From NCBI RefSeq assembly GCF_017888565.1, contig NZ_JAGHFX010000030.1, forward strand, positions 1 to 64,000: 64,000 nucleotides of DNA. The letters run 5' to 3'. Below, piece by piece: positions 9,554 through 17,203 of the stretch (positions within the stretch are counted from its first letter, which is position 1; the number at the start of each line of letters is the position of its first letter). Under the pieces are notes generated by a model that did not search any database, was not told the DNA's origin, and worked only from the letters and a program-made list of their open reading frames with translations. Both the position numbers and the translations under genes were made by a program. The DNA comes from Clostridium sp. GTDB lineage: Bacteria; Bacillota; Clostridia; Clostridiales; Clostridiaceae.

Positions 9554-9735
9554 ACCAAACTCCTCCTATTTTATATTCAACTCTAATCATTTCTAAGCTA
9601 TAATTATATTATACTACCTTAAACATATATTAAGATATACATAACTAAATAATTTTATTAGATTAAATTGTTTTTATCAATATATTTATTTAAATTTTAT
9701 AATATAAATAATAATTTTTTTGAGAGGTGATTTAT

Positions 9736-10977
9736 ATAAAAAAGAGGAAATTTTATCCACCCTATGTAGTTTTACTGATAATGTATTTATTTTTTATTCT
9801 TGTTGCACTAATATTAGATTCTCCAATTGAAATATTTTATGGATTAAAAAGAATAATCTTAAGTCCAGATATTTTGATAACTGATTATGTTGAAATTGGT
9901 GGAATCGGTGCATCTCTGTTCAATTCCGCTTTGACCAGTATTCTATCCATGTTACTTTTAATATTTATAGGGGTTAAACCTAATGGGTCAACTATTATGT
10001 CATTATGGCTTATGACTGGATTTGCATTCTTTGGTAAAAACTTATTAAATATATGGCCAATAATAATAGGTGTCTATCTTTATTCAAAATATCAAAAAGA
10101 ACCTTTTCTTAATTACAGTTTAGTGGCACTACTTTCAACCACATTAGCTCCTACTGTGAGCCAACTTAGCTTTACAGATAACTTTTCACCCTTATTCGGA
10201 ATATCACTAGGCTATGGAATAGGGATACTTACTGGATTTGTATTAGCACCTATAGCTTCCCACTGTATTAAATCTCATAATGGATATAATTTATATAACG
10301 TAGGATTTGCTGCTGGATTATTTGCCACACTCTTAATGTCTATACTACGTGCTGTAGGCATAGAATTTGAAACTAGAATGGTATGGAATACTGGGTCGAA
10401 TTATATTTTCTCCATTCTTTTATTTATAATTTCTCTATATTTAATAATCCTCGGTTTACTTCATAATCCTAGCCCTAAAGAAAAATTATCCTCCTTATTT
10501 AATCAGCCAGGTAGATTAGTTAGCGATTTTTATTTATTATTTGGAGATACTTGCTATATTAATATGGGTGTACTTGGATTTTTATCAACCTTTCTTGTAA
10601 TACTTCTAAATGGTGATTTAAATGGACCAACTATTTCTGGTATTTTCCCCATAATTGGTTTTGGAGCCTTTGGTAAGCATATAAGAAATATAATTCCTAT
10701 TATATTAGGTGCGATTCTAGGGGCATTAATGAATATTAATCCGATTAATTCTCCATCATTAATATTATCTATTTTATTTTCAACAGCTCTTGCACCTATT
10801 GCTGGAAAATTTGGTTTTAAAGCAGGTATATTAGCTGGATTCTTACATGTAAATATGGTTACTAATATAGGATACCTTCATGGTGGTCTTAATTTATATA
10901 ATAATGGCTTAGCAGCTGGATTCGTTGCAATGCTTTTAATTCCAGTTATTAATATCTTTAAAAAGGAGATTATTTAA
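9736..10977 (+). CDS. DUF1576 family multispanning membrane protein
   Basis: This protein of about 413 residues has ten or more hydrophobic segments and glycine/proline-rich loops, with two similar halves: ISLGYGIGILTGFVLAP near residue 160 and FSTALAPIAGKFG near 350. The NGYNLYNVGFAAGLFA and GLNLYNNGLAAGFVA segments mark an internal duplication. This matches DUF1576, a clostridial membrane family of unknown, probably transport, function. The start is unusual: the best ribosome binding site, AGAGGTGA at 9723-9730, overlaps the GTG at 9727, so that GTG is an unlikely start. Five bases after the site is an in-frame ATA at 9736, used here; ATT at 9730 is also possible. The next gene begins 3 bases after its stop. 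Confidence 0.8.
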   Translation: MKKRKFYPPYVVLLIMYLFFILVALILDSPIEIFYGLKRIILSPDILITDYVEIGGIGASLFNSALTSILSMLLLIFIGVKPNGSTIMSLWLMTGFAFFGKNLLNIWPIIIGVYLYSKYQKEPFLNYSLVALLSTTLAPTVSQLSFTDNFSPLFGISLGYGIGILTGFVLAPIASHCIKSHNGYNLYNVGFAAGLFATLLMSILRAVGIEFETRMVWNTGSNYIFSILLFIISLYLIILGLLHNPSPKEKLSSLFNQPGRLVSDFYLLFGDTCYINMGVLGFLSTFLVILLNGDLNGPTISGIFPIIGFGAFGKHIRNIIPIILGAILGALMNINPINSPSLILSILFSTALAPIAGKFGFKAGILAGFLHVNMVTNIGYLHGGLNLYNNGLAAGFVAMLLIPVINIFKKEII

Positions 10978-10980
10978 AAC

Positions 10981-11325
10981 ATGAAATTTAAATTTGAAAA
11001 AAACTTAAGAATAGTTAATGAAATGATGACTTACCTTTACAAATCAGGCGCTAGTGATATTCATGTAGAATTGCATACTGAAGATGACTCTAGCTCCTTT
11101 CTGATTTGTGGTAAGATTAAAGAAATTGATGATATTGAATTATATAATTTAAAAAAGATACTAAATACTCCTCGCCAACATGAAGTTGAAGAATATTATT
11201 GGCACTTAGGCGGAGAATGTGAATTAGATGGAGAGCTTTCTTTAGTTGGAATGATGATTGATAAAGCTGAAATCAGTTATAACGATAGCATTTTATCTAT
11301 TAAAATATATAGATCTGATTGTTAA
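10981..11325 (+). CDS. Conserved hypothetical protein, partner of DUF1576
   Basis: This is a 114-residue acidic, soluble alpha/beta protein with no signal peptide or membrane segment. It begins 3 bases after the DUF1576 stop, with AAAGGAGAT inside the upstream coding end as its site, so the two genes are almost certainly cotranslated. Recognisable stretches are SGASDIHVELHTEDDSSS and EEYYWHLGGECELDGE. I do not recognise a characterised family. Its tight coupling to a transporter-like membrane protein suggests a cytoplasmic accessory or regulatory partner; that is inference only. Confidence 0.7.
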   Translation: MKFKFEKNLRIVNEMMTYLYKSGASDIHVELHTEDDSSSFLICGKIKEIDDIELYNLKKILNTPRQHEVEEYYWHLGGECELDGELSLVGMMIDKAEISYNDSILSIKIYRSDC

Positions 11326-11344
11326 ATATTGCATAATTTAAAAC

Positions 11345-11381
11345 AGTAGATAGACCTATATTAAAGCTAAGTCTATCTACT
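11345..11381. terminator. Bidirectional terminator between DUF1576 pair and amidase
   Basis: Arms AGTAGATAGAC and GTCTATCTACT are followed by TATTTTTATT on the plus strand. It lies between two convergent genes. The same AGTAGATAGA stem recurs in the hairpin at 11954-11996. Confidence 0.8.
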
Positions 11382-11388
11382 ATTTTTA

Positions 11389-11889
11389 TTAAAGACCTAG
11401 TTTTGATTTAATTTCCTCAAAAGGAAAATTCTTGCCTGGGCACTCTGTATTTCTAACATCTTTATGTCTTTTTAAATCTCTAATATTATACTTTGTTATT
11501 AAGTGATTTGATAATTCAATAATACTGTTCATTTGATTTTGAGTTAGGTTTTCAATATTAAAATTACCTTCTATGGCAATTCCAAATGCTCTACTATTTA
11601 CACTTGGCGCATGTGCACCTACAGCATTTTCAGGTCTTCCTCTATATATAGTACCATCTTTTCTTATATAAAAATGATACCCTATTCCAGACCACCCTCT
11701 TCCTTTGTGAATCTCATCTATTTTTTGAGGTGTCATATTATTATCTACTGTATGATGATAAACTATCATTTCAGGCTTAAAGTCATAATTTAAAGATGAA
11801 GACCACTTGTATTCAACTTCATTGATTTTAAACTCCCTATATAAAAATTCATTTCCAAACCCATTAACCTTATTTACTTTAAACTTCAT
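11389..11889 (-). CDS. N-acetylmuramoyl-L-alanine amidase (Amidase_2/PGRP fold)
   Basis: This 166-residue zinc amidase cuts the bond between N-acetylmuramic acid and the peptide stem of peptidoglycan. The fold markers are VYHHTVD (His45 as zinc ligand), WSGIGYHFYIRKDGTIYRGRP, the conserved GAHA at 91-94, and the RHKDV...CPGKNFP end supplying the second His (142) and Cys150. There is no signal peptide and no cell-wall binding domain. It therefore resembles small phage-type or recycling amidases, or a lysin released by holin or lysis. No phage genes surround it. It stands alone, with hairpins on both sides that share a stem sequence. Confidence 0.88.
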   Translation of the reverse strand: MKFKVNKVNGFGNEFLYREFKINEVEYKWSSSLNYDFKPEMIVYHHTVDNNMTPQKIDEIHKGRGWSGIGYHFYIRKDGTIYRGRPENAVGAHAPSVNSRAFGIAIEGNFNIENLTQNQMNSIIELSNHLITKYNIRDLKRHKDVRNTECPGKNFPFEEIKSKLGL

Positions 11890-11953
11890 TTTTTCCCCTA
11901 ATTTATTACTATATCTTAATTATATGCCAACTATTTTTATTTTGTTAATAAGC

Positions 11954-11996
11954 AAATAGTAGATAGATTTCAACTTATTAAATCTATCTACTATTT
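11954..11996 (-). terminator. Terminator after Nudix gene
   Basis: Two perfect 17-base arms (AAATAGTAGATAGATTT and its complement) with a 9-base loop lie 11 bases beyond the Nudix stop. The stem shares AGTAGATAGA with the hairpin on the other side of the amidase gene. Confidence 0.8.
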
Positions 11997-12006
11997 CCAT
12001 AATCAT

Positions 12007-12510
12007 TTATATACCATTAGCTTTTCTTATTTCCAAAACCCTTTTTACAACTCTTGTTCCAATTATATCTTCTTTCATTTGCTCTAATGCATCTGCTAGT
12101 TTACTCCACCCCATGCCTTCAACTTCATCCGATTTATTAATTTTACCTGAAACAAAGTCAGCCATGAATGTTATCATTAAAATTTCTTTATCTTTAACAT
12201 AATCGGAACCCATATATGTAATATTATTTATATTAATTCCAGCCTCTTCTTTTACTTCCCTATAAACAGCTTCTTCTGCTGTCTCATTATTATCTACATA
12301 TCCTGTTAACAGTACTTTAGAATTTTTGTATATATAACTTTGCTTTAATAATAGTATTTCATCATCTTTAATTACTGCTACCATTATACATGGCTTTGGA
12401 GTATCAAAAAACATCACATCATCATGAGAACAATACGGTACACCGCCTTCATCCCAACTATACTTTTCTTCTAATCCTCTACCACATAAAGGACAAAATT
12501 TGTACTTCAT
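12007..12510 (-). CDS. Nudix hydrolase with N-terminal zinc ribbon
   Basis: This 167-residue protein hydrolyses a nucleoside diphosphate linked to another group; the exact substrate is unknown. The Nudix box runs from Gly70 to about residue 92 (GYVDNNETAEEAVYREVKEE), with the expected G-x5-E-x7-RE-x2-EE spacing. The N-terminus has a CPLC...C..H zinc-ribbon-like segment (Cys6, Cys9, Cys27, His29), as in NudC-type NADH pyrophosphatases. It is much shorter than NudC and lacks the N-terminal domain of that enzyme. AGAGGTG precedes the ATG. It is a single-gene unit. Confidence 0.88.
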   Translation of the reverse strand: MKYKFCPLCGRGLEEKYSWDEGGVPYCSHDDVMFFDTPKPCIMVAVIKDDEILLLKQSYIYKNSKVLLTGYVDNNETAEEAVYREVKEEAGININNITYMGSDYVKDKEILMITFMADFVSGKINKSDEVEGMGWSKLADALEQMKEDIIGTRVVKRVLEIRKANGI

Positions 12511-12619
12511 AATACACCTCTTATTTAACTAAATAGCAACTTTATTTAAATATTATCTATTAATTATATATTTTAGTTAAATATATAATTTTTCTTTCAA
12601 CTTATCTCTTATATAGTAA

Positions 12620-13315
12620 TTATAATATTATATCAACTTTTTTATTTATTTCAATTCCATCTTTTTCAACTTTACAATTATATGCCATTATATCAACATT
12701 ATTTTCTTTTGCTAGTCTTAATGCATTTCCAAATTCCGGATCAGTTGCATCATTAGGTGAAAATGTCTTAACATTATTTAATTGAATCAAAAATAAAATA
12801 CCAGCACCAAACCCTTGTTTTTTTGCTTCTATAAGCTCTAATATATGTCTTGCACCTCTTTCTGTAGGAGCATCTGGAAATCTACAATGTCCACTCTCTT
12901 CTAAAGTTACACCCTTTACTTCTAAATAATATACTTCACTATCATCTTCTGTGGATAACTTAAAATCAAATCTGCTTTTTCCAAAAGTTTTCTCTCTATT
13001 AATTTTAGTATATTTATGTAAAGTATCAACCTTTTTATTATTTAAAGCTTCATTAACAACCTTGTTAGGTACTTGAGAATCTATACTAATTAATATATCA
13101 TCTTTAATTGCTGCAACTAAATCATATTTTGTTTTCCTGCTAGGATTTAATTCTTCTCTTAAAAATACTTTTGTTCCTTCTTTTAATATCTCTCTGCATC
13201 TTCCTGTATTAGGAACATGAACTACTATATCTTCTCCATTTAATATAACATTTGCATTAAACCTATTAGGTCTACTTTTAAATATTGCTTCATATATATT
13301 TTTATTGTATCTCAT
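12620..13315 (-). CDS. sfsA: SfsA family DNA/RNA nuclease
   Basis: This protein of 231 residues (from the ATG at 13315) matches SfsA, once called sugar fermentation stimulation protein and now described as a nuclease with an N-terminal OB-fold and a C-terminal PD-(D/E)XK-type domain. Conserved stretches are RPNRFNA, HVPNTGRC, SRFDFKL, YLEVKGVTLEE, FPDAPTERGARH and AYNCKV. The E-x-K of the active site is in YLEVKG. I chose the ATG at 13315 because AAGGAG lies 7 bases upstream; the longer frame starting at 13357 has no such site and adds residues unusual for the family. Directly upstream lies the DnaA-box cluster. Confidence 0.93.
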   Translation of the reverse strand: MRYNKNIYEAIFKSRPNRFNANVILNGEDIVVHVPNTGRCREILKEGTKVFLREELNPSRKTKYDLVAAIKDDILISIDSQVPNKVVNEALNNKKVDTLHKYTKINREKTFGKSRFDFKLSTEDDSEVYYLEVKGVTLEESGHCRFPDAPTERGARHILELIEAKKQGFGAGILFLIQLNNVKTFSPNDATDPEFGNALRLAKENNVDIMAYNCKVEKDGIEINKKVDIIL

Positions 13316-13372
13316 TTTTTTCTCCTTAAATAAAATTGTAACCGTGATTTTCAACATTTTTTCCCATATATT

Positions 13373-13735
13373 TTATCCACAGTTCTCATAAAATCATAAG
13401 TTGTCCACAGGCTAAATTTTTAAAACACCTATTTTTCCTATATTTATAGTATTATTGTAACATTATCCACAGTTTTTATCCACATTTTGTACAAACTGTG
13501 CATAACTATATCTTATTATCCAAATCTTAAAAATATTACCTATTACATTGTACTACATATATTCGTCTTCTTCATCAAAAATCATCATATTGTTACAAAC
13601 GTATATTCTTTACATATATATTGTGTCAATACCCTTTTTAAAAGTTTTCAACAGTTTTTCCAACTTGTCCACATTTTGTGGATAACTTTCCACAGTTTTA
13701 ACACTTTTCCACGTCTTAATCTTTACTTATCAACA
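13373..13735. other. DnaA-box cluster in a 550-base gene-free region
   Basis: At least eight DnaA-type 9-mers lie within about 365 bases. On the plus strand TTATCCACA is at 13373, 13463 and 13476, TTGTCCACA at 13401 and 13665, and TTATCAACA at 13727. On the minus strand TTATCCACA is at 13677-13685 and TTATGCACA at 13497-13505. Weaker copies (TTTTCAACA 13645, CTTTCCACA 13686, TTTTCCACG 13705) fill in. The centre (13505-13640) is very AT-rich. The normal oriC neighbours (dnaA, dnaN, rpmH) are absent. It may be a DnaA titration or regulatory locus like the DnaA-box clusters known outside oriC in Bacillus subtilis, or a secondary origin; this is inference. Bases 13736-13867 show nothing further. 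Confidence 0.8.
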
Positions 13736-13867
13736 CCTTAAATTTTTCTTAAAGTTTTTTTGGTAGCTTGTATTATGTAATACTATTTTTTATACTAATA
13801 TCGAAAGTATGTAATTTTAATAATTTTATTTAGAATTTATATTTTTTTATGATTTGGAGGCATTATA

Positions 13868-14783
13868 ATGACTAAAGAAACGTTTTTAAATATATTAAAA
13901 AGTGGCTTAAGTGACTTCCCAGAAGGAATATTAGGCGATATTTTATATGACTACAAAAAACACTTTGATCTTGGCTTCGATTCTGGAAAAACTGATGAGG
14001 AGATCATTAAAGAACTTGATAATCCATATGATATAGTAAATCAATATAGAAATGGATACCTAAAAAAATATGAATGTCAATTCTATGAAGAACCTATAGA
14101 TAATGAGGAAAAAATAAATTCCTATACAGAAGACTTAAAGCAAGATTTTAATAATTGTAGTACTATTAATTATTCTAAAGATAAGAGTAGAGCATCAAAT
14201 AATTTAATTATTACAATATTAATGCTTATTTTGGGTTTTATATTATTTGGTTTTATGCCTATAAGAATTATAGGCGCTATATTATGACTTTTTCTAACTT
14301 TAATAATTTCTAATCTTTCTATTCGTGTTATTGGAACTGGAATACATCTAGGCAAAGAAGTTACTAACACAATAGGAATTTTTGTTTTTCCTTCGTTTAT
14401 ATTAGATTTTCCTAATTCAGTTATTGCATTTTCTGTTTTAGGTATCATTCTTTTATTTATAATTTCATCAACAAATATTAACGGCACTGTAGACATTTCA
14501 ACTATTGATGGAACTATATCAATTTTATCATCTGATAAATTAAAAAGTATAGATATAAATACTACATTAGGGCAAGTATCTTTCTCCCTTTCATCAAATA
14601 GCTATCCCCCTATAGATTATTCAACTGTAAATATAACTTTTTTAATAACTCTTCAAATCAAAATTATTTGATCAAAAAAATATTCTCTTAAAACTTGGTG
14701 ATAGGTAAATGAAATCCAGTATAAAAACTGTTAATGGAGATTTAAACTTATCATATAAAACATTATTACTGAAATTAATATAA
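13868..14783 (+). pseudogene. Decayed HAAS/DUF1700 plus DUF4097-like gene
   Basis: The first 139 codons (13868-14287, GGAGG site upstream) encode a HAAS/DUF1700-like signalling domain (YDYKKHFDLGFDSGKTDEE, LDNPYDIVNQYR) followed by the start of a membrane segment. A TGA at 14285-14287 interrupts this, but the same frame stays open to the TGA at 14669-14671. That extension encodes more membrane segments and a TLGQVSFSLSS stretch like the beta-strand repeats of DUF4097 putative adhesins. A further DUF4097-like scrap (KTVNGDLNLSY) continues in another frame at 14709-14783. So one nonsense change and at least one frameshift have broken a longer gene. The N-terminal part could still be expressed as a short membrane protein. 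Usually such genes follow a PadR-type regulator, which is missing here. Confidence 0.7.
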
Positions 14784-14791
14784 ATAAAATT

Positions 14792-14830
14792 ACAGTAGGT
14801 AGATTTGTATAAAACACTTCTCCCTACTGT
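14792..14830 (+). terminator. Weak hairpin after the decayed gene
   Basis: Arms ACAGTAGG and CCTACTGT enclose a 23-base loop. Without a T-run it is only a possible terminator remnant. Confidence 0.35.
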
Positions 14831-14869
14831 CATTATTATCTAAATTATTATTTTTATAATTTAAATTAC

Positions 14870-15049
14870 TTATTTTGAAGCATAACCTTTTTTATAATAT
14901 GACGTCAAATATTGAATTGCTAGTATAAACGGTCCAACTAATGCAGTTATTACAGCCCAAATTAATTTATTTTGACCTTTTTCTTCTGCAAGCTTATATG
15001 ATGCAAATACTGATACTATTAATAATAAAATAACCATAATTTTATTCAT
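14870..15049 (-). CDS. Small two-helix membrane protein (59 aa)
   Basis: The minus strand encodes 59 residues starting MNKIMVILLL and ending KKGYASK, with AGGGGAG 5 bases before the ATG. Two hydrophobic helices (about residues 3-19 and 29-47) are separated by a short charged loop, KLAEEKGQNK. The composition and length resemble small clostridial membrane proteins without known function. It lies between a decayed gene and a DUF3892 gene, and no operon is evident. Bases 15050-15258 hold no further gene. Confidence 0.65.
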   Translation of the reverse strand: MNKIMVILLLIVSVFASYKLAEEKGQNKLIWAVITALVGPFILAIQYLTSYYKKGYASK

Positions 15050-15258
15050 TTTCTCCCCTATAATTAATTACTTTCCTTACTCAATTTAATTTTACATAAT
15101 TAATATATTGTTTTCAATAAAACTATATTGGCAAAAGGTAAACTCTTTGTGAATAAGTAACTTAATATTCACTTTTAATATTAACTATTACATTTATTTG
15201 ATGCATAAAAATAGAGTAAGATATAAAAATATATAAAATTTTTATATCTTACTTTAGA

Positions 15259-15558
15259 TTACTCTACTGTTGGTAATGAACTTAAATTATTATTTTCATC
15301 TTGATCTGGAAGACTTCTTAGATATTCTTCACCCTTCTTTGAAACTCCAACTGCTACACCAGATATTTGACCATTTTTAGCTAATTGAACACCTTCTTCT
15401 TTTGATACTCGTTCACCATTTGAAAGTTCATATCCTACTATCTCTCCAGACTTCTTAATTAAAGCTTTGATTGATTCTGCATCACTATTTGGTGTTGGTA
15501 CTTCTTTATTAATATTTATTGGTAATCTTCCAATCATTCCATCATTTTCTTTATTCAT
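15259..15558 (-). CDS. DUF3892 domain protein
   Basis: This is a 99-residue protein with a strong AGGTG site. The core KALIKKSGEIVGYELSNGER followed by VSKEEGVQLAKNGQISGVAV matches DUF3892, a small family common in clostridia and bacilli with no known function. Proline/serine-rich ends flank the core (LPININKEVPTPN at the start, SLPTVE at the end). No membrane segment or signal peptide is seen. It is separated from its neighbours by 70 or more bases on each side and is probably a single-gene unit. Confidence 0.8.
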   Translation of the reverse strand: MNKENDGMIGRLPININKEVPTPNSDAESIKALIKKSGEIVGYELSNGERVSKEEGVQLAKNGQISGVAVGVSKKGEEYLRSLPDQDENNNLSSLPTVE

Positions 15559-15630
15559 AATAACACCTCCAATTGGTTATAGTGTTATTTTGTCCATTAG
15601 AAATTCTTTAATACAAATCTATTTGTATTT

Positions 15631-16071
15631 TTATTGTAAAATATTTTCTGCTTGATCTTTTAATAATTCTATATTATTATCGGCATCCACAGTAGTAAAA
15701 TTATATACATCTTTAAAGTTATAAAAATAATTTGCAATGGCAATCTTCTTAGATCTAGGGATATTTAATTCATAAGCTAATCTTTCTAAGAAATCTATCT
15801 CTTCTTCTTCATACTCGCCATCAACTAAAGCCAATCCAACTAGTTCAAAATATATAATTGATTTTGATCTATCATTAGATTTTTTTATTAAATCTAAAAC
15901 TTCATCATATTTCATAAGATATAACTCCGAATCAGATATTTCTAATTCTTCCTTATATTCCTCCAATAGGACTTTCTCTTCTTTAGCAAATTTGTTATCT
16001 ACATCAGCAAAAATAGAAACTAAGTTTAGAAAAGCTGTAGACTCTTCTTTATTTAATTCTTTTAAAAACAT
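15631..16071 (-). CDS. TerB-like helical protein
   Basis: This 146-residue acidic all-helical protein has the pattern of the TerB/tellurite-resistance-like fold: FLNLVSIFADVDNKFAKEEK near the N-terminus and YFELVGLALVDGEYEEEEIDFL in the middle. Both have the acidic D/E-rich turns that may bind metal in that family. The ATG at 16071 is preceded by GGGAG and is preferred over a TTG 21 bases upstream. No other ter genes are nearby, so a role in tellurite resistance is not supported; the family is also used as a general signalling or stress module. Function unknown. Confidence 0.65.
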   Translation of the reverse strand: MFLKELNKEESTAFLNLVSIFADVDNKFAKEEKVLLEEYKEELEISDSELYLMKYDEVLDLIKKSNDRSKSIIYFELVGLALVDGEYEEEEIDFLERLAYELNIPRSKKIAIANYFYNFKDVYNFTTVDADNNIELLKDQAENILQ

Positions 16072-16286
16072 CTTGTTTCTCCCTTCCTTCAATACAATTT
16101 TCCATTTAACAAAATTATCCTTTACTCAATTATATATGACTTATTATTGTTTTAAAACATATTATTTGAAATAAGTAATATCAAATAATAATATATAACT
16201 TTTATACTAGAATATATATCTTAGTATATTCTTACTTTTAATTATATAAATACAAAAGCTTAACATGCATATCTTTATATTTTAAA

Positions 16287-16580
16287 TTTTATATCATACT
16301 ATTTAAAACTTCTGCTAATTCTGATTTATTTTAAGTCAACTTTGTCACTTCTTCTATATCTAATATAGAATCATTTATATTAATAGCTATTTCTTGAGAA
16401 TTTGCTAATGATAAAAGGAAAGTATGATAGAAGATATCTTAGTTTGTGCTCATACTCATATTCCTTCATATAAAAAGTTTAATGTCTTCTACTGTAGCTG
16501 AAACTGTTTCTATGTCATTATTTACCTGATTTAAATTTTCCAACATAAATTTTATAGCTTCTGCGATATTACTCGCCATA
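16287..16580 (-). pseudogene. Remnant of a chemotaxis receptor C-terminus
   Basis: Read on the minus strand, this stretch has broken pieces that match the end of a methyl-accepting chemotaxis protein: SNIAEAIKFMLENLNQVNND, then DIEEVTKLT interrupted by a stop, then KSELAEVLNSMI and a final stop near 16288. Intact receptors end with a very similar pattern. No open frame covers the region. It follows the response-regulator gene in the same direction, so a receptor-like or PAS/HAMP signalling gene may once have belonged to this operon. Bases 16093-16286 show nothing else. Confidence 0.6.
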
Positions 16581-17180
16581 TTACTTATTAAATAAGTTAT
16601 ATATATCTTGAAATCTTCGTTCCTCTACTTTATTTCCAATTAGTCCATTAAACTGACTTATCATTAAATATACTTCTTTATTATATGGATCCATTCCTAT
16701 TACTTTCTTTAATAATTCATGTATTTTATTGTATTTATCAATATCATTCTGGGATAAAAGACTTTTCGCTTCAGTTATAATTAAATCTATATTACTTTCA
16801 TTCTTATTAGGGATATTTTTGCTTTCTATTTCATCTAACACAATATTTATTCTGTCAGGCGAAAAAGGCTTTTGAAGATATACTACTGCACCTAATTTAG
16901 TGCATTCTATTGCGTTCTTTACTGTTGCAAATGCTGTCATTATAACAACAGGGCAACTCATTCTTACCTCCTTAATATTCTTTAATACCTCAGTTCCACT
17001 TATTCCTGGCATTCTAATGTCTAAAAATATTAAGTCTATTACTTCATTTGTATTTTTTATTATATTTAATGCTTCTACTCCATTATCTGCTGTGATTACC
17101 TCGTAACCCCTTAACTCTAAACAAGTACTCAATAATATTCTTATATTCTTTGTATCATCAATTACCAAAACTCTTTTCAT
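16581..17180 (-). CDS. Response regulator, receiver domain plus helical tail
   Basis: This 199-residue protein has a CheY/Spo0F-type receiver at residues 1-120: acidic pair Asp8/Asp9, phosphorylation site Asp54 in IFLDIRMPG, Thr82 in VIMTAFAT, and the Lys of LQKPFSP. It has no DNA-binding domain. Instead about 75 residues of helical, TPR-like sequence follow (EAKSLLSQNDIDKYNKIHEL). It therefore probably acts by protein contact or relays phosphate. The histidine kinase gene lies 23 bases upstream on the same strand, which makes it the likely cognate kinase. AGGAGTGA precedes the ATG. Confidence 0.88.
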   Translation of the reverse strand: MKRVLVIDDTKNIRILLSTCLELRGYEVITADNGVEALNIIKNTNEVIDLIFLDIRMPGISGTEVLKNIKEVRMSCPVVIMTAFATVKNAIECTKLGAVVYLQKPFSPDRINIVLDEIESKNIPNKNESNIDLIITEAKSLLSQNDIDKYNKIHELLKKVIGMDPYNKEVYLMISQFNGLIGNKVEERRFQDIYNLFNK

Positions 17181-17203
17181 ATTATCACTCCTAAATTACT
17201 TCT

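Noticed and set aside
9231-9590. 119-codon open frame overlapping the TIM-barrel gene
   Set aside because: The TIM-barrel frame has a good start site and conserved motifs; the overlapping product is basic, Arg/Lys-rich and unlike any protein.
11389-11889. Prophage endolysin
   Set aside because: The amidase lacks neighbouring phage genes (holin, tail, terminase), so a prophage assignment is not supported.
13373-13735. Main chromosomal origin (oriC)
   Set aside because: dnaA, dnaN, rpmH and other origin neighbours are absent, so the DnaA boxes alone do not support calling this the main oriC.
13487-13741. 84-codon open frame on the plus strand
   Set aside because: It runs through the DnaA-box cluster, lacks a ribosome binding site and has a low-complexity, Phe/Tyr/His-rich product.
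14170-14496. 108-codon open frame on the minus strand
   Set aside because: It is antisense to the decayed HAAS/DUF4097-like gene and has no site or recognised motif.
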